Assembly: GCF_947242115.1 (NCBI RefSeq)
Contig: NC_074716.1
Span: forward strand, 990,001-1,054,000
Direction of reading: 5' to 3'
Origin: Biomphalaria glabrata
Lineage: Eukaryota > Mollusca > Gastropoda > Planorbidae
DNA length: 64,000 nucleotides
Shown here: positions 39,947-52,319 of the stretch, one piece after another
How the letters are laid out: each line of letters begins with the position of its first letter
Position numbering within the stretch: the stretch's first letter is position 1
Notes under the pieces: generated by a model
What the model was told of the DNA's origin: nothing
The model's input: only the letters and a program-made list of their open reading frames with translations
Database searches by the model: none
Program-made: the position numbers and the translations under genes

Positions 39947-42900
39947 CTTTCTGATGATTAAAAAAAATAAATAAATATCACTTTTCAGTTGTTTTTCTAG
40001 TAGATATCTAAATATATTTTTTAAAGACTGATCTTAATGACACGAGTAAGTATTGTTACATGTTGCACTGAAATATGCTCATCTATTAGATTTGTATTAG
40101 ATTCTTTGTTGTAAAACATATTATTAACAAACAAAAAATGCTCAATTCTAATTAATAACTAAGAAATTTGCTAATCGCTGAGTAATTATTAAAAAGAAAA
40201 TATACAAACATAAACGCTACAAACCCAACAAGAATTTTTTTTCCATTTGAAAATTATCCAAGACATCTCTGAAAGGCTCTATTTTTTAAATTAGTTTCCA
40301 GCTGGTGATAAAATGTAAAACAATTTTTGTAAACATTTTTTTTCTCAAGTGCAAGTCATTCATTCCATTTAGTAGACAAACTGTTATAGGTTTAGGACAT
40401 GATTAATCAGGAATTTTCTTTTAACGATGCAACTTTTAATTTACAACATCTAATATCACCACCACAACAAAACAGAGCCCTAAGAGAAACAGGTAATTAA
40501 AAACAATGCAAAATTGTCACTTTGTTGGGACGTGGATGAATGTCACTTTAGCTACCTATCATGTGGGCACAGAAATATACCAGATACCTCTCTTACAATA
40601 AGGCAAAATCTTCTCCCAGATACCCCCCCCCTCCAACATACACATACCACACACTAAGTCCACAAGTGTTTGAACTAGAGAGCACTGAGCCTGCTATAGC
40701 ATGAAAAATGCGCTATACAAAAGTAATTTTAAATAAAAAATTTCTTTTTAAAGATAAAATGTTAACATCTTTTAACTGAAGCGCTGTAGCTGAGCGGTAC
40801 AGTGCTTGGCTTCTGAACTAGGGGTCCTGGGTTCGAATCCTGTGAAGACTTGGATTTTTAATTTTGGGATCTTTGGGCACTTTGAGTTCACCCAGCGCTA
40901 ATGGGTAACTGACATTAGTTAGGGAAAAGTAAGGCGGTAGGTCGTCATGCTGACCAGTTGAAACCCTCGTGAACTGTAAGCCACAGAAACAGGTAACCTT
41001 TACTTTAATCTTTTAACTGAGAATAATTTTTAAACATAGTGTACCAGGAGAGAAATGTACATCAAACAATAATTATGGACTTACTTTTCTTCCAGCTGTG
41101 ATGACAAAGCCTCCTTGACTTTTTCCAAATGGACAATCATAGTCTTGAGCTCCTGTATTGTTTGATTCAAGTTACTTCTCTCATTCTCACAGTGCTCAAG
41201 CTTCTGCGTCAGTTCTGCTACTGATGAGTTCAAACTGGAGCATTCTTTCTTGAATTGTTCCCTTTCATCAGCTAGCTGGGAAGAAATGATATTCATATCA
41301 TTTTCTAAATGAGCATTTTTAGATTGCAGTTCTAGTACAGTTTTATTCAAGACATTGTTCTTGCCTTCAGAGTTTGTTACTGTGGTCTGTAATTCTAAGA
41401 TTGAAGATGTCAGTACTGAACATTCGTTATGAAACTTTTCTTGCTCCTCCATCATACTGGAAGAGATGCTATCCCTCTCCATTTCCAGGCTAGCTTTTGT
41501 ATTTTCTAAATATGTAACTTCTTTATCCAATCTTGAGATGGTTGACTTCATTTCTAAATATTTCACATTTTTTTCATTCAGTTGCGTTTGAAAGAACTTG
41601 ACATTCTTGAACAGAATTAGTTAATTGATTTTTCAATGCTAAAGACTCTGTCTGCAAAACAGCAATAATATCATTTAGTCTGACTTTTTCTTCCAATAAT
41701 TCTGCTACATGTCTCTCTGCCTTTTCTTTTTCATCTTCCAGCTGGCAAGACAAGGCTTTTCTATCTTCTTCTAACCCAGTGTTTTGCATCTTTAACTCAT
41801 TGATGGTTTCATTTAAATGATTTTTTTCCACTTGAAAATATTCAATATCATTTTTTAGCTCTACAACTGATGACATTAAAATCTATAAGTCTTTCTTTGA
41901 CATGTCTCTCTCCTCATCAAGGCAAGAAGAAAGGCAGATTCTAGTATTTTCTAATTCTGACATAGTCTGAACTAAAGTTGTTCTTTCAGCTTTTAGATCT
42001 GCTAATTCAGTTTCCATTGATAAAACAGCTAACTTCATCAATGAGTACTCCTCAGTGCTAACAGATCTTTTCTTCCTTCAGTTCAGAAGAAATCGCTTGA
42101 CACTTTTGTACTGAATCTAATTTCTTTTCCAACTCCAATGACACTTTCTGTACCTCTGATATCATAGCATTCAATTTCTCTTTCTCTGCCTCTGATTCTT
42201 CAAGTGCAATCTGTGATTTGTCTCTTTCGAATTCCCATTGGGAAGAAATAGCTTTCTTATCATTCTCTAAGCTAGCATTTTGTTTCTCTAGCTCATCAAT
42301 TGTTAATTTTAATTGAACCACTTCCGAGTGAAAATGTTCAAATGTTATTAATGACATAAAAACTGAACATTCTTTTTTAGACTTTTCTCTTTCCTCCTCT
42401 ATGCATGAAGAGAGGGAATTTTTGTCTTTCTCAAGACTAGCTCTAACGTTTTCTAACTCTGATAAACCTCGGACTAAATTAATTTTTTCAGTTTTCAAAT
42501 CTGCTATTTCATGCTCCATTGTTAAAATGGTAAAATTCATTGCTGAGCATTCTTCTTTGATAGTGCTGACTGAACTCTTTTCTTCCAAAAGTTGGGCTGA
42601 AACAGATTGAAACTCTTGCTCAGTATTTTCTAATTTCTTTCCCAATTCTAATGTCTCTTTCTGTAACTCCATTATTCTGCTGCTTAACTTGACTTTCTCT
42701 GCCTCTGATTCCTCTAGTAATACTGATATGGATGATTTTAACTCTTTCTGTGACTTGTCTCTCTCGGCTTCAAGCTGAGTAGCAATGATATCTTTAGTTT
42801 TCTCTAGACTGGCATTCATTGTCACTAGCTCTTGGATTGTTCTGTCCATTTGATTGTTTTCCTCATCATTAATTTTCCCCTCCCTTTGCAACTGTGTTAT

Positions 42901-45071
42901 TGTTGACATTAAAGTGGCACATTTTTTCTTATATCTTTCTTTTTCCTCATTCAAACAAGAAGAGATGGCATCCCTATCTTTCTCCAAATTAGCTTTAGTG
43001 TTTTCCAACTTTGAAATGATTTTTGCTAATTTGATTTTCTCGGATTCTAGTTCTTTCACCTCATTCTGAAGTTTACAGACATAAGACTGAAGTGACGAGC
43101 ATTCTTTCTGTAGATTCTTTACAATGTTCTTTTCCTTTTCCAGCTGAGCAGAAATAGCATGGCTCTCATGTTCAGCGCTGGCTCTTTTGCTTTCCAAATC
43201 TGTATTTTCCTTCTGCAATTCTGAAATGGCTTTGTTTAATTTGTTCTTTTCACTTTCTAGCTCTTTCAGGTTTTTGTTACATGAAGACAACTTCTGTTCC
43301 AAGACTTTATAATTTTTTTCAAACATATCCTTTTGTTTGTTGGCCCCCGTGAGGAGAATGTCCAAGCTTTTGATCTGGTCCTGCGCTTCTTTTAGTTTCA
43401 TGTGCAACGACTCTATGTGTCCAGGCATTTCATTTTTGTCTGTTAGTCTGTACCCTGTTTGAGGGGAAAAAAAAAAGCTCTGAATAGACATCATTTCCAA
43501 TCCAATAGAAATTAGTCTTATAGTGATTAATAAAAAATACTGTCAGGAATAGTTCAAGTATATTTAACTTTTTGGTCTTATTATTAGCTTTATTCTAATA
43601 TTAATATATCTAGTATTTACATATATTATCTTTTGTTGCTAGAGAAGACACTAGAGTACAAGTTTATAATCATTGATCCATTGTATATCAATTACCAAAA
43701 GGTTTTTGCTAATAATTTCATTTGATTTAGTTCCCTTTTCAGACCTTGCAATCTAGAGGACAGGTGACGTAAAGGTCTTCTATTTCTATGGCTAACGATT
43801 GATGATTGTGTCATATGTCAGCACAACGACCAACTAATTTTGTTTCCCAAATAATGTCATGTACCCATTTGAGTTGGGCGGACTCAGAGATATCCTAAAA
43901 ATCCAGAAATTCAAATTCCCAGTCTTGAATATTCCAACCAGAGGCCCCTCGGTTTTGAAGCCAAGCATTTTACCCATCAGCCACCACACCCAATCACTTA
44001 ATTAAACATCAATATTTTTTTTTTAATTAGACATAAGACTAAGAAAATGAAATGCAGTGTTATAAGATGGCTTTTAATCTGCTGCACACAATGATTACCC
44101 TTAGTTTACTTTGAATAACTACTTTTAGTTTAGTTACACTATGTTTTATAGAATAATTTTAATGTCGGATAGAGTTCCAGAAAAGAACAACATGGCCTGG
44201 AGAGTGTGAATGTGCCATAACTGCAACCTGCAAAACAGTTTTTGTTGTCTAAAACAGTTTTTCATAGGATGACCATTTAGCGGCAATAAATCAATAGGCC
44301 TGAATTATGAAACAGATATGAGAATTTGGGGTCTAAGCTATTAGATTAAGCCTTGGGTTAACAACAACCATAAATACATGAAATAAAAACTTTACTTTAT
44401 TATTTTCAAAAGTAAAAAAAAAAAAGGTTTTTGTTTCTCATGCTTATCTAAACATACAAAAGGTTATATTTACCTGTTGTTTAATGCATTGAATGAGTGA
44501 GTTTTAATCCATTTTCGAGTCAATAGGAAATGTGCTCATCTTCGATCACGAAGGAGGAGCTATTATATATATATATATGGAAATGACTCCCAACTAAATC
44601 ATAAAAGTTTTGAATCCAACTATTTGACTTTGCAATCCTCATGCACACTAAAACTCTTTTACTAATTTAAAAATCAATAATCCTGTAACATTTAATGATT
44701 ATATTTTTCCTTGCCCAAGTCCATAGATTGTTGAAGTCTTTATTTTACCTATGTCTTTATAAGTCCTTCCACTTTGATCTAATCTGTTAAGGGATCTTGT
44801 TCTGTTGAGGTCCAAGTCTGCAAAAAAAAAAAGTAAACATCCTATTCAATTATTTAAAAACTACAATTGGGACTTTTCTTTTCTTATCTATTGTAAGCTA
44901 ATTCTTAGTATTTTTAATAAGCTAGCATAGATTTAAGATTTATAAATATTACACAATGGATACAATACAATATATCTTAATAATAATAATAAAAATATAT
45001 AAAAGGCAGACCTTTAATAGGACCATGGTGATCACCTAACAGATTGTAACTGCCGACTCCTGGAATATTAT
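39838..45071 (-). CDS. HMMR: HMMR (RHAMM)-like coiled-coil protein, partial
   Basis: Minus-strand exons 45012-45071, 44749-44817, 41085-43454 and 39838-39946 join with GT/AG sites and matching phases. The first encodes NIPGVGSYNLLGDHHGPIK, like the PGSYDVK...LKGPV start of HMMR. The 2.4-kb exon is almost wholly heptad coiled coil (Glu/Lys/Leu-rich). The last has EQMERLAKEAIKNMGHQNH then RQKVKYVETLKK; GHQNxxQKxxYVxxLK is diagnostic of HMMR and KIF15 tails. HMMR acts at spindle poles and on microtubules in dividing animal cells. A 5' exon with the start codon was not found. The large exon contains two frame changes (about 42066 and 41600) and a stop at about 41883, so either the gene is decaying or the assembly has errors. 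KIF15 is less likely because no motor domain is near. Confidence 0.7.
39947..40579. other. intron of the HMMR-like gene
   Basis: AT-rich, nothing recognised. Confidence 0.4.
40580..40735 (+). mobile_element. LINE-type 3' tail fragment
   Basis: 'atcttctcccagatacccc' to 'gaaaaatgcgctatacaaaa', the third and longest piece of the 6525-6660 family. In the HMMR-like intron. Confidence 0.5.
40783..41010 (+). mobile_element. tRNA-derived SINE, family 1
   Basis: Head 'gctgtagctgagcggtacag', B-box 'gggttcgaatcctg', body to 'aaacaggtaacctttact'. In the HMMR-like intron, antisense to that gene. Confidence 0.88.
41085..43454 (-). CDS. HMMR: HMMR-like large coiled-coil exon with internal repeats
   Basis: Acceptor ttcccctcaaacag|GG, donor GAAAA|GTAAGT. 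About 790 codons. Blocks of roughly 190-200 residues recur: each has LEN(T/V).A.LE.D...(I/L)SSC..EE..., a RDKSQ or equivalent turn, and LEESEAEK(V/E)KL. Successive copies begin near 43000, 42450 and 41950. The frame changes at about 42066 (two bases fewer than the matching site in the previous repeat) and about 41600, and there is an in-frame stop at about 41883. Coiled-coil sense resumes after each. Confidence 0.7.
43725..43993 (-). mobile_element. tRNA-derived SINE, family 1
   Basis: Nearly complete copy in the HMMR-like intron, from 'agttcccttttcagaccttg' to the head at 'accaccacaccc'. Confidence 0.87.
43994..44748. other. HMMR-like intron, remainder
   Basis: No exon seen. A poly-A run is at 44415 and (TA)n at 44564-44578. 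Confidence 0.4.
44749..44817 (-). CDS. HMMR: HMMR-like small exon
   Basis: Acceptor tttttttgcag|AC, donor ACATAG|GTAAAA. Encodes LDLNRTRSLNRLDQSGRTYK. 69 nt, in phase with both neighbours. Confidence 0.65.
45012..45071 (-). CDS. HMMR: HMMR-like 5' exon (G-S-Y motif)
   Basis: Acceptor ttgtcattag|AT, donor AAAG|GTCTGC. 60 nt. Not the first exon, as it starts in mid-codon. Confidence 0.65.
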
Positions 45072-45544
45072 CTAATGACAAAGTAAAAACAAAGTCATAC
45101 ACCTTTTTAGCATACATAAAATATTCTTTAGAAAATTTACAATTACAATATAAATAAATCTCGCAAAGGGCAAAGTTTTTAAAAGCACTCTATACAGTCC
45201 AGTTGTTCCATCTTACTATGTAACTCAAGTAAGTGTCTAATCTTGTCTCAATATATAGAATAGGTCTAGATTTAGAAAAAAAAAAAAAATTAAGACCATT
45301 TTATAGATCTATAGCGATATAACAACAAGATATAGTTTTAGTCAATTCTAGTCTGGATAAAATGATGAGCTATTTCAGCAACAAATGTAAATTATACTAG
45401 ATTTCAATACTGGGACAATTGACTCTTGATAGTTCAATGGTTCTGGGACTGGAAATGGAGGAGGGGTAGATTGTCAATAACACCTGATTACCAAAGGTTC
45501 TTTAGCTGAACTTAAAGGAATTTAGAAGTACATGTCAAGTATCA

Positions 45545-45995
45545 GTAGTTTCAAATATTTCAGTACTATTGTCTCTGATGATGGAACTAAACATGGCCAG
45601 AATTGCACCGTCCACAGCAGCACTTGTTAAGTCAAAACAATATGGAAAGACAAAGGCAAAAGATAGCCCTCAACACTTAGATCAGACTGATGCAATTCAT
45701 GGTCATGGAGTCACATTCTTGTATGCTTGCAAATCTTGAATACTGACTGCAGAACTAGAAGATGCTAGCAATGAAATAGGGATACTAAAGAAAGACCCTA
45801 GGTATCACTATCACATACTAAGATTAAGAGATCAGAGACATGATTGGTTCAGTTATTAGAACTCCACAATGATCTGCAAACGACTGTCACTGTCAAATAA
45901 ACAAATAAAGCAATTTAAACTAAAACTCTATGACTATGGCCATATCACAAGGCCTGACAAGGTCCAGGGCTCACAAAAACTAGAAAAACTAATCA
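45545..45995 (+). pseudogene. LINE reverse-transcriptase relic
   Basis: Broken frames give FKYFSTIVSDDGTK, a stretch like LKTIWKDKG, and ILVCLQILNTDCRTRR after a shift; the end 'ctatggccatatcacaaggc' matches YGHITRS at 29855. Same LINE type as 29645-30030. Confidence 0.7.
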
Positions 45996-46204
45996 GGGCC
46001 GAACATGTACACTTTACTTTATTATACTCATTTAGTAATTCTGGTTATAGGCTTGCAATTTTTTTGTACTATAACTTTATTTTATAACTTGATTCAAGTT
46101 AAGTCACTTAAGACGGTAATTTTACTTATAAATAATTAAATTTATTATGCATAATAATCATACTAAAAAAAAAAGTAGACCAACTTAACTAGACTACTGC
46201 ATTT

Positions 46205-47455
46205 GTTTCATTGAATCTATTATAAAACTAATCGCATCACAGTGGCATGATTTACACGAGCCCAGTCAGACATTGTGTTTGAAATATTTTGGTTAATTCT
46301 ATCCAGGCACTCATGTAAATCTGCCTTGTGAAAATTAGAGTACACTTCTGTCAAGTTTTGAATTGCTTGACAGATGTGATTCCCGTAGTCCTCAGCCGTC
46401 CCACCACTCAGGTCATCTAAAGCAATTACTTAAGTATTAGACTTGGTGTTGAGATGCACTGAGTTGACATGTACACCGTCTTGGTTTGTGGCATCAAACC
46501 CAAGAATTAGGCCAGGTGTAGTCATGACAACTTCAGCGGCTTGCAGGTCTGATATAACACCAAGTTCTCTTACACAATTTTCTATAGAACTTTTGTCAGA
46601 GACAGAATCAATAAGGATCCCCATTCTGTGTGACAAACTATCAATTACAGAGGGGATTCTTTTGGTGGAGACATTGTTAGAAATACAATCATAAATAATT
46701 AATCTGGCTATTACATTATAGTTTTTTTTTGTCTTTTTTAAGGGACCTAGCATTAATATTTTCTAATTGTAAAACTTCTTCTTCAAGGACCAGTTTGTCA
46801 CACTCAAGGCCCTTAATGATTGTGTCCCTCTCAGACATTTCTTTTTTGTAATTTGATTTAATTTTAATTATTGAATGATTATATTTTATTTTTTGTTTCT
46901 ATTAATTTCTTGTTCAATTTAGCTATTTCTTCTTTGCCAGATTCAGATTTATGTTTTTTTAATTCCTTTTTAAGTTTTATTATAGTTTTGTTTTTCTCTC
47001 CACTGATTGCTTAAAGTTTTTAATTAATTTAGGAAGAAAATTAACTTGTAATTTGAGTTGCTTTATTTTTTCTATGTGTTCTGCTTCTTTCCTCACTCCT
47101 AGACTCGGAGAGCAAAGATAAACGCCTTTTAAAGGCTTTTTTCTGGATGTAAGTTCCTCTCTTATGTTTGAAGCAGGGGGAATCAATGCATTTGCTGGTG
47201 TAATTATGGTTTCTACAACTGGTGTTTAAATGTTGAAATCAGGATAAGAGACAGTATGAGAGGGTAGTTGATAAAATATTTCAGAGCATTTTTCTTTTAT
47301 ATCTTCAAGATGTCTTTTTAAATTTCTTTTATACTTTGTATTAAATTTTAAAATTTTGACAAGGTTTGAGATGAAGGAATTCCATAATAAGAACAGTTCT
47401 GAGCTTTTGAAACGAACGAACTAGTGCAGTCCTTTTCATTTTAGGCATGATTTCT
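46205..47455 (-). pseudogene. decayed unrecognised gene with GFDATNQDG motif
   Basis: The minus strand begins MPKMKRTALVRSF, passes a basic and coiled-coil part (LTSRKKPLKGVYLCSP; EHIEKIKQLKLQVNFL), and ends with VIDSLSHRMGILIDSVSDKS, TPGLILGFDATNQDGVHVNS, LDDLSGGTAEDYGNHICQAI and NISNTMSDWARVNHATV. It has a handful of breaks. The style suggests a multi-copy, mobile-element-like gene family of aquatic invertebrates; the GFDAT block could be the first Asp of an RNase H-like transposase fold. I cannot name it. Confidence 0.5.
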
Positions 47456-47473
47456 GAAAATAAAACTTTATAT

Positions 47474-47962
47474 TGTTATAGCCCTAGTGGCGGACTGAAA
47501 GGGTTAATGTGTGTGTGGCCTACTGACACACATGATTCAGGCCAATCACACAGGTCAAGGGCTGTTGAACAAGGGCCATTACTGCTAATGCACGCAATAT
47601 GAACAATGTTATGGTAATGTGACCAAAAAGCCTTTACAGACGAGAGACAGTGTGTTGTTAGAAAGGACAGTACAGTCCAGGACAGCAAGCAGTAAGGACT
47701 GTGTGCTACGAAGTGAGTCCTCGAAAATGAAATGTAGCTGTACGAGCTAGAGAGACTTGAAGTGATTAGTTAGGCAGTTCTGTTGTGTAGCAAAGCATTT
47801 GAAGTTACTGTAGCCAATTGTGTTTATTGGCTGTTGTTGATGTAATTGTAAATAAACTGCCACCTTGTTACTTGAAGCTCTTGTTGTCAGGTTCGTGTGT
47901 TAGATGTGCTGTTGTGTTGTTTAGCAGTGTTTACAGAAGGCCTGATTGAGAAGATCGTAACA
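47474..47962 (+). mobile_element. solo LTR (fossil), 489 bp
   Basis: TGTTATAGCC...GATCGTAACA with identical 4-bp flanks 'atat' (47470-47473, 47963-47966), as in Ty3/Gypsy-type elements. AATAAA near 47850 supports plus orientation. A diverged relative is at 57923-58403. Confidence 0.78.
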
Positions 47963-48806
47963 ATATTAACATTCTGCTGAATTTTTTGTAATAAAACTTT
48001 TTCCCTAGACTTAGCAATTAAAAAATTGTAAGGCATTTTCTATTTTACTTCTTTCTGATCTGAAATATTCCTACTCATAGTACTCTAATATATAATTAAT
48101 ATAATTATGCCAACTATGTCTATAGATGTATTGCATCATTATTATTGCTTTCATTTATGTGCAAATTATTATTATTTAGTGTTATGTAAAGAATACAGTA
48201 AGTTAATTGGGAAGAATACATAGCAAAAAGCAAGCCAGATGATGAATAATGAAAGATGAATGACTAATTTAAAAAGTTAATTTTACAATATAAATGTATA
48301 TTATAAATATAAGTAATGTTAGTAGTTAGAATTGAAGCTTGATTTTAAATTACATTAAAGCTATTTATCACTTATGATAATTTATCATAAAAAAAATTTT
48401 TAGATCAAAATTAATTCTGAAAACTTAATAAGTTACACTAAATCAGTAAATGATTACATGTTGTTAATAAGACTAGATCTAGATCAAAATAATGAACTAG
48501 TTATGAATAAGAAAAAAGTTATTTATTTTAATTAAAAAAAGACTATTTCTAGTAGTCTTAAGTCTAGTCCATGAGATCAGCTGATTCACTGGATTCAGTT
48601 CTCAAGTAACAAGTTGAACTTATGTAGGGATGTGAAAAAAAAAATCATTTTAAAAAACATTTTTGTTACATCATTAAAGTATTTCATTAGAGCTTTCCAA
48701 TGATGTATAAATTATGACTGTATGTGCAGCAGTTAGAAAGTTATGATTTTTTTTGTCCTGTTTTTACCTTACCAAAATTAACACTGAACCCAATGGAACT
48801 GTGTGA
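47963..48806. other. no gene recognised
   Basis: AT-rich; nothing supported. Confidence 0.4.
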
Positions 48807-49745
48807 GATCATCATCATCATCATCATCATCAAACTCCATTAGAGTGAGGGCTTGAGAGGTTCAAATCCTCTCTTGCAAAAGCCCTGGACAGAAACCCTG
48901 CTGTCTTGCGTAGTGCATAAATATCGCAATACAGGTCAAGAGTTTTGGGTTTCCCAGACCTGTCAAGATGGAGATCAGCAAGTCTGGGGCAGTCAAACAG
49001 AATATGAGGCACGGTTTCCTCTTCTTCCCCGCAGCGGGGGCACTGTGAATCGAAATTTGGCATAGCCGTGAGAAATATGACCCAACAGGACAATGGCCCA
49101 TCCTGCACTGTGCTATAATAGCTTGCTCAGGCCTGGACAGCCTCCACCATGGGGAAGTACGGTCAGGGCACCTCATGCGCTCTCAGACTCCAGGGGCTTT
49201 TTGGGACTTGTCCCAGCACTCAAACCACTTTTCCATTTCTATTTTTTTGTATTATAGCCAGGGCTTGATGCAAGCTTACAGCCTGTTCAGTGGGTGGAAT
49301 TTGCCCTCCCTGGTTGGCCAAAGAGTCTGCAATTGTGTTGCCAGTCACACCTATGTGACTCGGTACCCACTGCATTTTTACAGGGGTGCTATAGTGTTGT
49401 TTAATGTTATGTGAAGCCATGATGACAGTGTTGATATTGGGGGGCCATGGTCCGGGGCTTTGCAAAGCCTGTAGTACAGATTTTAGTCAGTGATCACAAC
49501 AATCTGTGTTGCCCTCAAATGTCCCTCGCCGATTTGAGAGTCAATGACCTTTAAGTCTTCACAGACTACCATGGTCTCCGCATCAAAACTGCAAACACTA
49601 CCACATGGTCCAAAGATTTTGACTTTGTAAGAGCCTAGAAAGTCGATGTAGGCTCCATAGCCTGCTCTTCCAGAATCTATTGATGCCGACCCATCAGTGT
49701 ATGCAAAAATAGCACTGGGCATGAAGGTATTAATGGTTTCCAGAG
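48807..49745 (-). mobile_element. RNase H-bearing LINE, 3' part (I-clade-like)
   Basis: Minus strand, 5'-truncated. Pieces in order: FAYTDGSASIDSGRAGYGAY (RNase H, first Asp), FDAETMVVCEDLKVIDSQ, VVITD, then QWVPSHIGVTGNTIADSLAN (last His/Asp block), then a zinc-knuckle-like CPRCGEEEETVPHILFDCPR and the end RKTAGFLSRAFARED. A (GAT)n tail ends it at 48807. The frame is broken between domains. A C-terminal RNase H after the polymerase is typical of I-clade LINEs, known in snails as Nimbus. A shorter copy is at 19705-19868. Confidence 0.82.
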
Positions 49746-50576
49746 CTAGGATTTAAAGGTCGTTAGATGAACGACTTAGCTTAGTGAAAAAAAACTGTGT
49801 GAGATGAGATGATGTCACTGGCTAAGCAGGGGATGTAACTGGATAAGCAGGGGGAAAGTTTTAAGGTCAGATTGAGTTTAGTAGATGATAGATTTACTTA
49901 TTAATTAAGAAATTAATAGTAGAAGTAGATCTAGTATTAGTAGATCTAGTAAATTTCTAGCTCACAAAGCAAAGCTGATTTCATTATTAGTATTAGTTTA
50001 GTCTTTAGAGTGTAAATATTAAAGTAAATTAAGAATTAAGGGGTCTTGAGCAACAAGAAATGCCAGATGATTGTTTTGTTTTAGTTAGCAACATTGGTGT
50101 CAGAGTAATCTCCCTTTACCAACTGTTGACCAATTATTAAAAAATTGTAATCAAGAGTTATGAAAGAATTTAAAAAAAAACAAAAAAAAACTATTAGAAT
50201 AGTTTTTATTTTTGTTCACAAAATTTTTCTAGACATAGACTATCACCAAAACTGTCCATGGCCATTATTTTCTTTGTTAAATGGCATTTTCCACTTTGTA
50301 AGCGCCACTAAAGACTTTATGGCCAGGCGTGATATCTAATATGAAACAAAATTAACCTTTGTTCTCTATCCTAACGTCTGTATTGGAGTATTGGTGAAAA
50401 CAAAAAAGTGATATTTTCATTATAACTAAAAAAAGATATCTTATCAATACTTCCTTTATTTTATACACCGGATCCACCAAGTTAACTATTTTTAATTTTC
50501 GTCATGTACGAAAATATCCAATAAATCCTCTTTCTCCTTCACAATTTCTATATCTGAATAGAGTCTAGATTGGAAT
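49746..50576. other. no gene recognised
   Basis: A weak minus-strand exon candidate lies at about 50505-50568: acceptor ttccaatctag, then LYSDIEIVKEKEDLLDIFVH and a stop after DEN. Unsupported by neighbours. Confidence 0.35.
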
Positions 50577-50998
<422 letters not shown>

Positions 50999-51326
50999 AG
51001 TCGAAGACAAGCCTTATTATATATAATAATAAATTAAATAAATTCTGCCCTCTTACGTAATCTTTCGTTTCGAGGATAGTGTAAATCTTTTCTGCCTTGT
51101 ATAGAGACCCACGGAAATAATTTAATCATTATTAGGAGACGGCGACGTACAAGGTTCTATAATGTTATATAAATACGCATGTCATGTCTATTATTATATT
51201 AGCTACGTCATCGTGCATGTTTGTGTGTATATATATATGTGTGTGTGTGTGTGTGTCAATGTCGAATCCGGCTCAGACCGTACTCTTCAAAGCAGATTCA
51301 ATATATGTTAAAAAAAAAAGTAAAGC
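50999..51326. other. no gene recognised
   Basis: Contains a (GT)n run at 51226-51257; otherwise nothing. Confidence 0.4.
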
Positions 51327-51432
51327 TCCCCTTTCAGACCTTGCAATCAATAGAGCAAATGATGTAAAGGTTTTCTGGCCCCACAGTTAGCGAGGGTGTC
51401 GTGTGGCCAGGACAACGACTAACCGTCTTTAC
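51327..51432 (-). mobile_element. family-1 SINE, 3' part only
   Basis: 'agctcccctttcagaccttg' to 'gacaacgactaaccgtcttt'; the head is missing. Confidence 0.8.
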
Positions 51433-51439
51433 TATGGAA

Positions 51440-51540
51440 AGTGTTAAACCAATGACTTGGCAGATTATAAATCATTAATTAACATACATGACTAGATTGT
51501 CACTAGGAAGTAACGTTTGTATTTTATAAGATAATAATAA
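51440..51540 (+). mobile_element. LINE 3' end (family of 14225)
   Basis: 'aaccaatgacttggcagatt' through 'taacgtttgtattttataag'. Confidence 0.65.
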
Positions 51541-51561
51541 TTATGCTCGTCTTCAAGACCG

Positions 51562-51845
51562 AATAATAATAACAATAATAATAGTAATAATTTTATTTAT
51601 AAAGCGCTGTTAACAAACTAAATGTAGGCACAATGCGCTGTAATAACATTACAAACATAAACACGAGGGTTACAATGACAAACTAAACTAAAAAAAAGTT
51701 TTAAAAGATAGATCTCAATGTTCTTCTTAAAAGTGGTGTAGCATGTTGTCTGTCTGAGATCAATGGGGAGTGAGTTCCAAACCTTTGGTCCGTGCAATGA
51801 AAAAGCCTGCAGACCGTAGCTTTTGAGCGTTGAGTCCATTGTCGC
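51562..51845 (-). mobile_element. 5'-truncated L2 LINE
   Basis: Encodes the end of the same protein as 8605-11889 (LKSYGLQAFSLHGPKVWNSL; PIDLRQTTCYTTFKKNIEIY) with an internal loss after MDST, then the same 3' UTR and ATT/AAT tail. It shows that this L2 family has transposed within this genome. Confidence 0.88.
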
Positions 51846-51867
51846 AGGGATAACAAGGAATGCTTAA

Positions 51868-51968
51868 AGAGCCCAAAATTAAAATTACCAGTTTTCACCA
51901 GGATTCAAACCTGGGACCACTCAGTTTGAAACCCAAGCGCTATAGCACTCAACCACCACGCCTCTATT
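51868..51968 (-). mobile_element. family-1 SINE head
   Basis: 'ttttcaccaggattcaaacc' to 'ctcaaccaccacgcctct'; only the tRNA-like part and a little body. Confidence 0.75.
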
Positions 51969-52319
51969 AAATAACTTCATATTTTCTAATTACAATTATT
52001 ATTTTTACGCTTGAATAACAACAAGTAAAAAAAAAAACATTTCCCCCTACCTATATAAGAACGGAAAAGTAATCCATGTATGAATTATGTCAGGATTCAA
52101 TGACTGGATATGCGCTTTCATGACAACAAAAACACACTTTGATATGGGTCAGTGATGTGTTCTCACTGTCCACAGAGCCTTCCAAAAAAGTTGTTTTACT
52201 GGATGACCGAGGCCTTAAATCTATCCCCACTTTCTCCTTCCAAGTTTTAGCTCACCCTCTCCTCCTTTCATTTCTTCCCTCTTTTCCTTTCTATATTTTT
52301 AATTCACTCCGTCACTCTC
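51969..52319. other. no gene recognised
   Basis: Pyrimidine-rich; no supported feature. Confidence 0.35.

Noticed and set aside
41085-43454. Myosin, kinesin or laminin tail for the coiled-coil exon
   Set aside because: Coiled coils match many families weakly. The G-S-Y exon upstream and the GHQN exon downstream fit HMMR better, and no motor domain is present.
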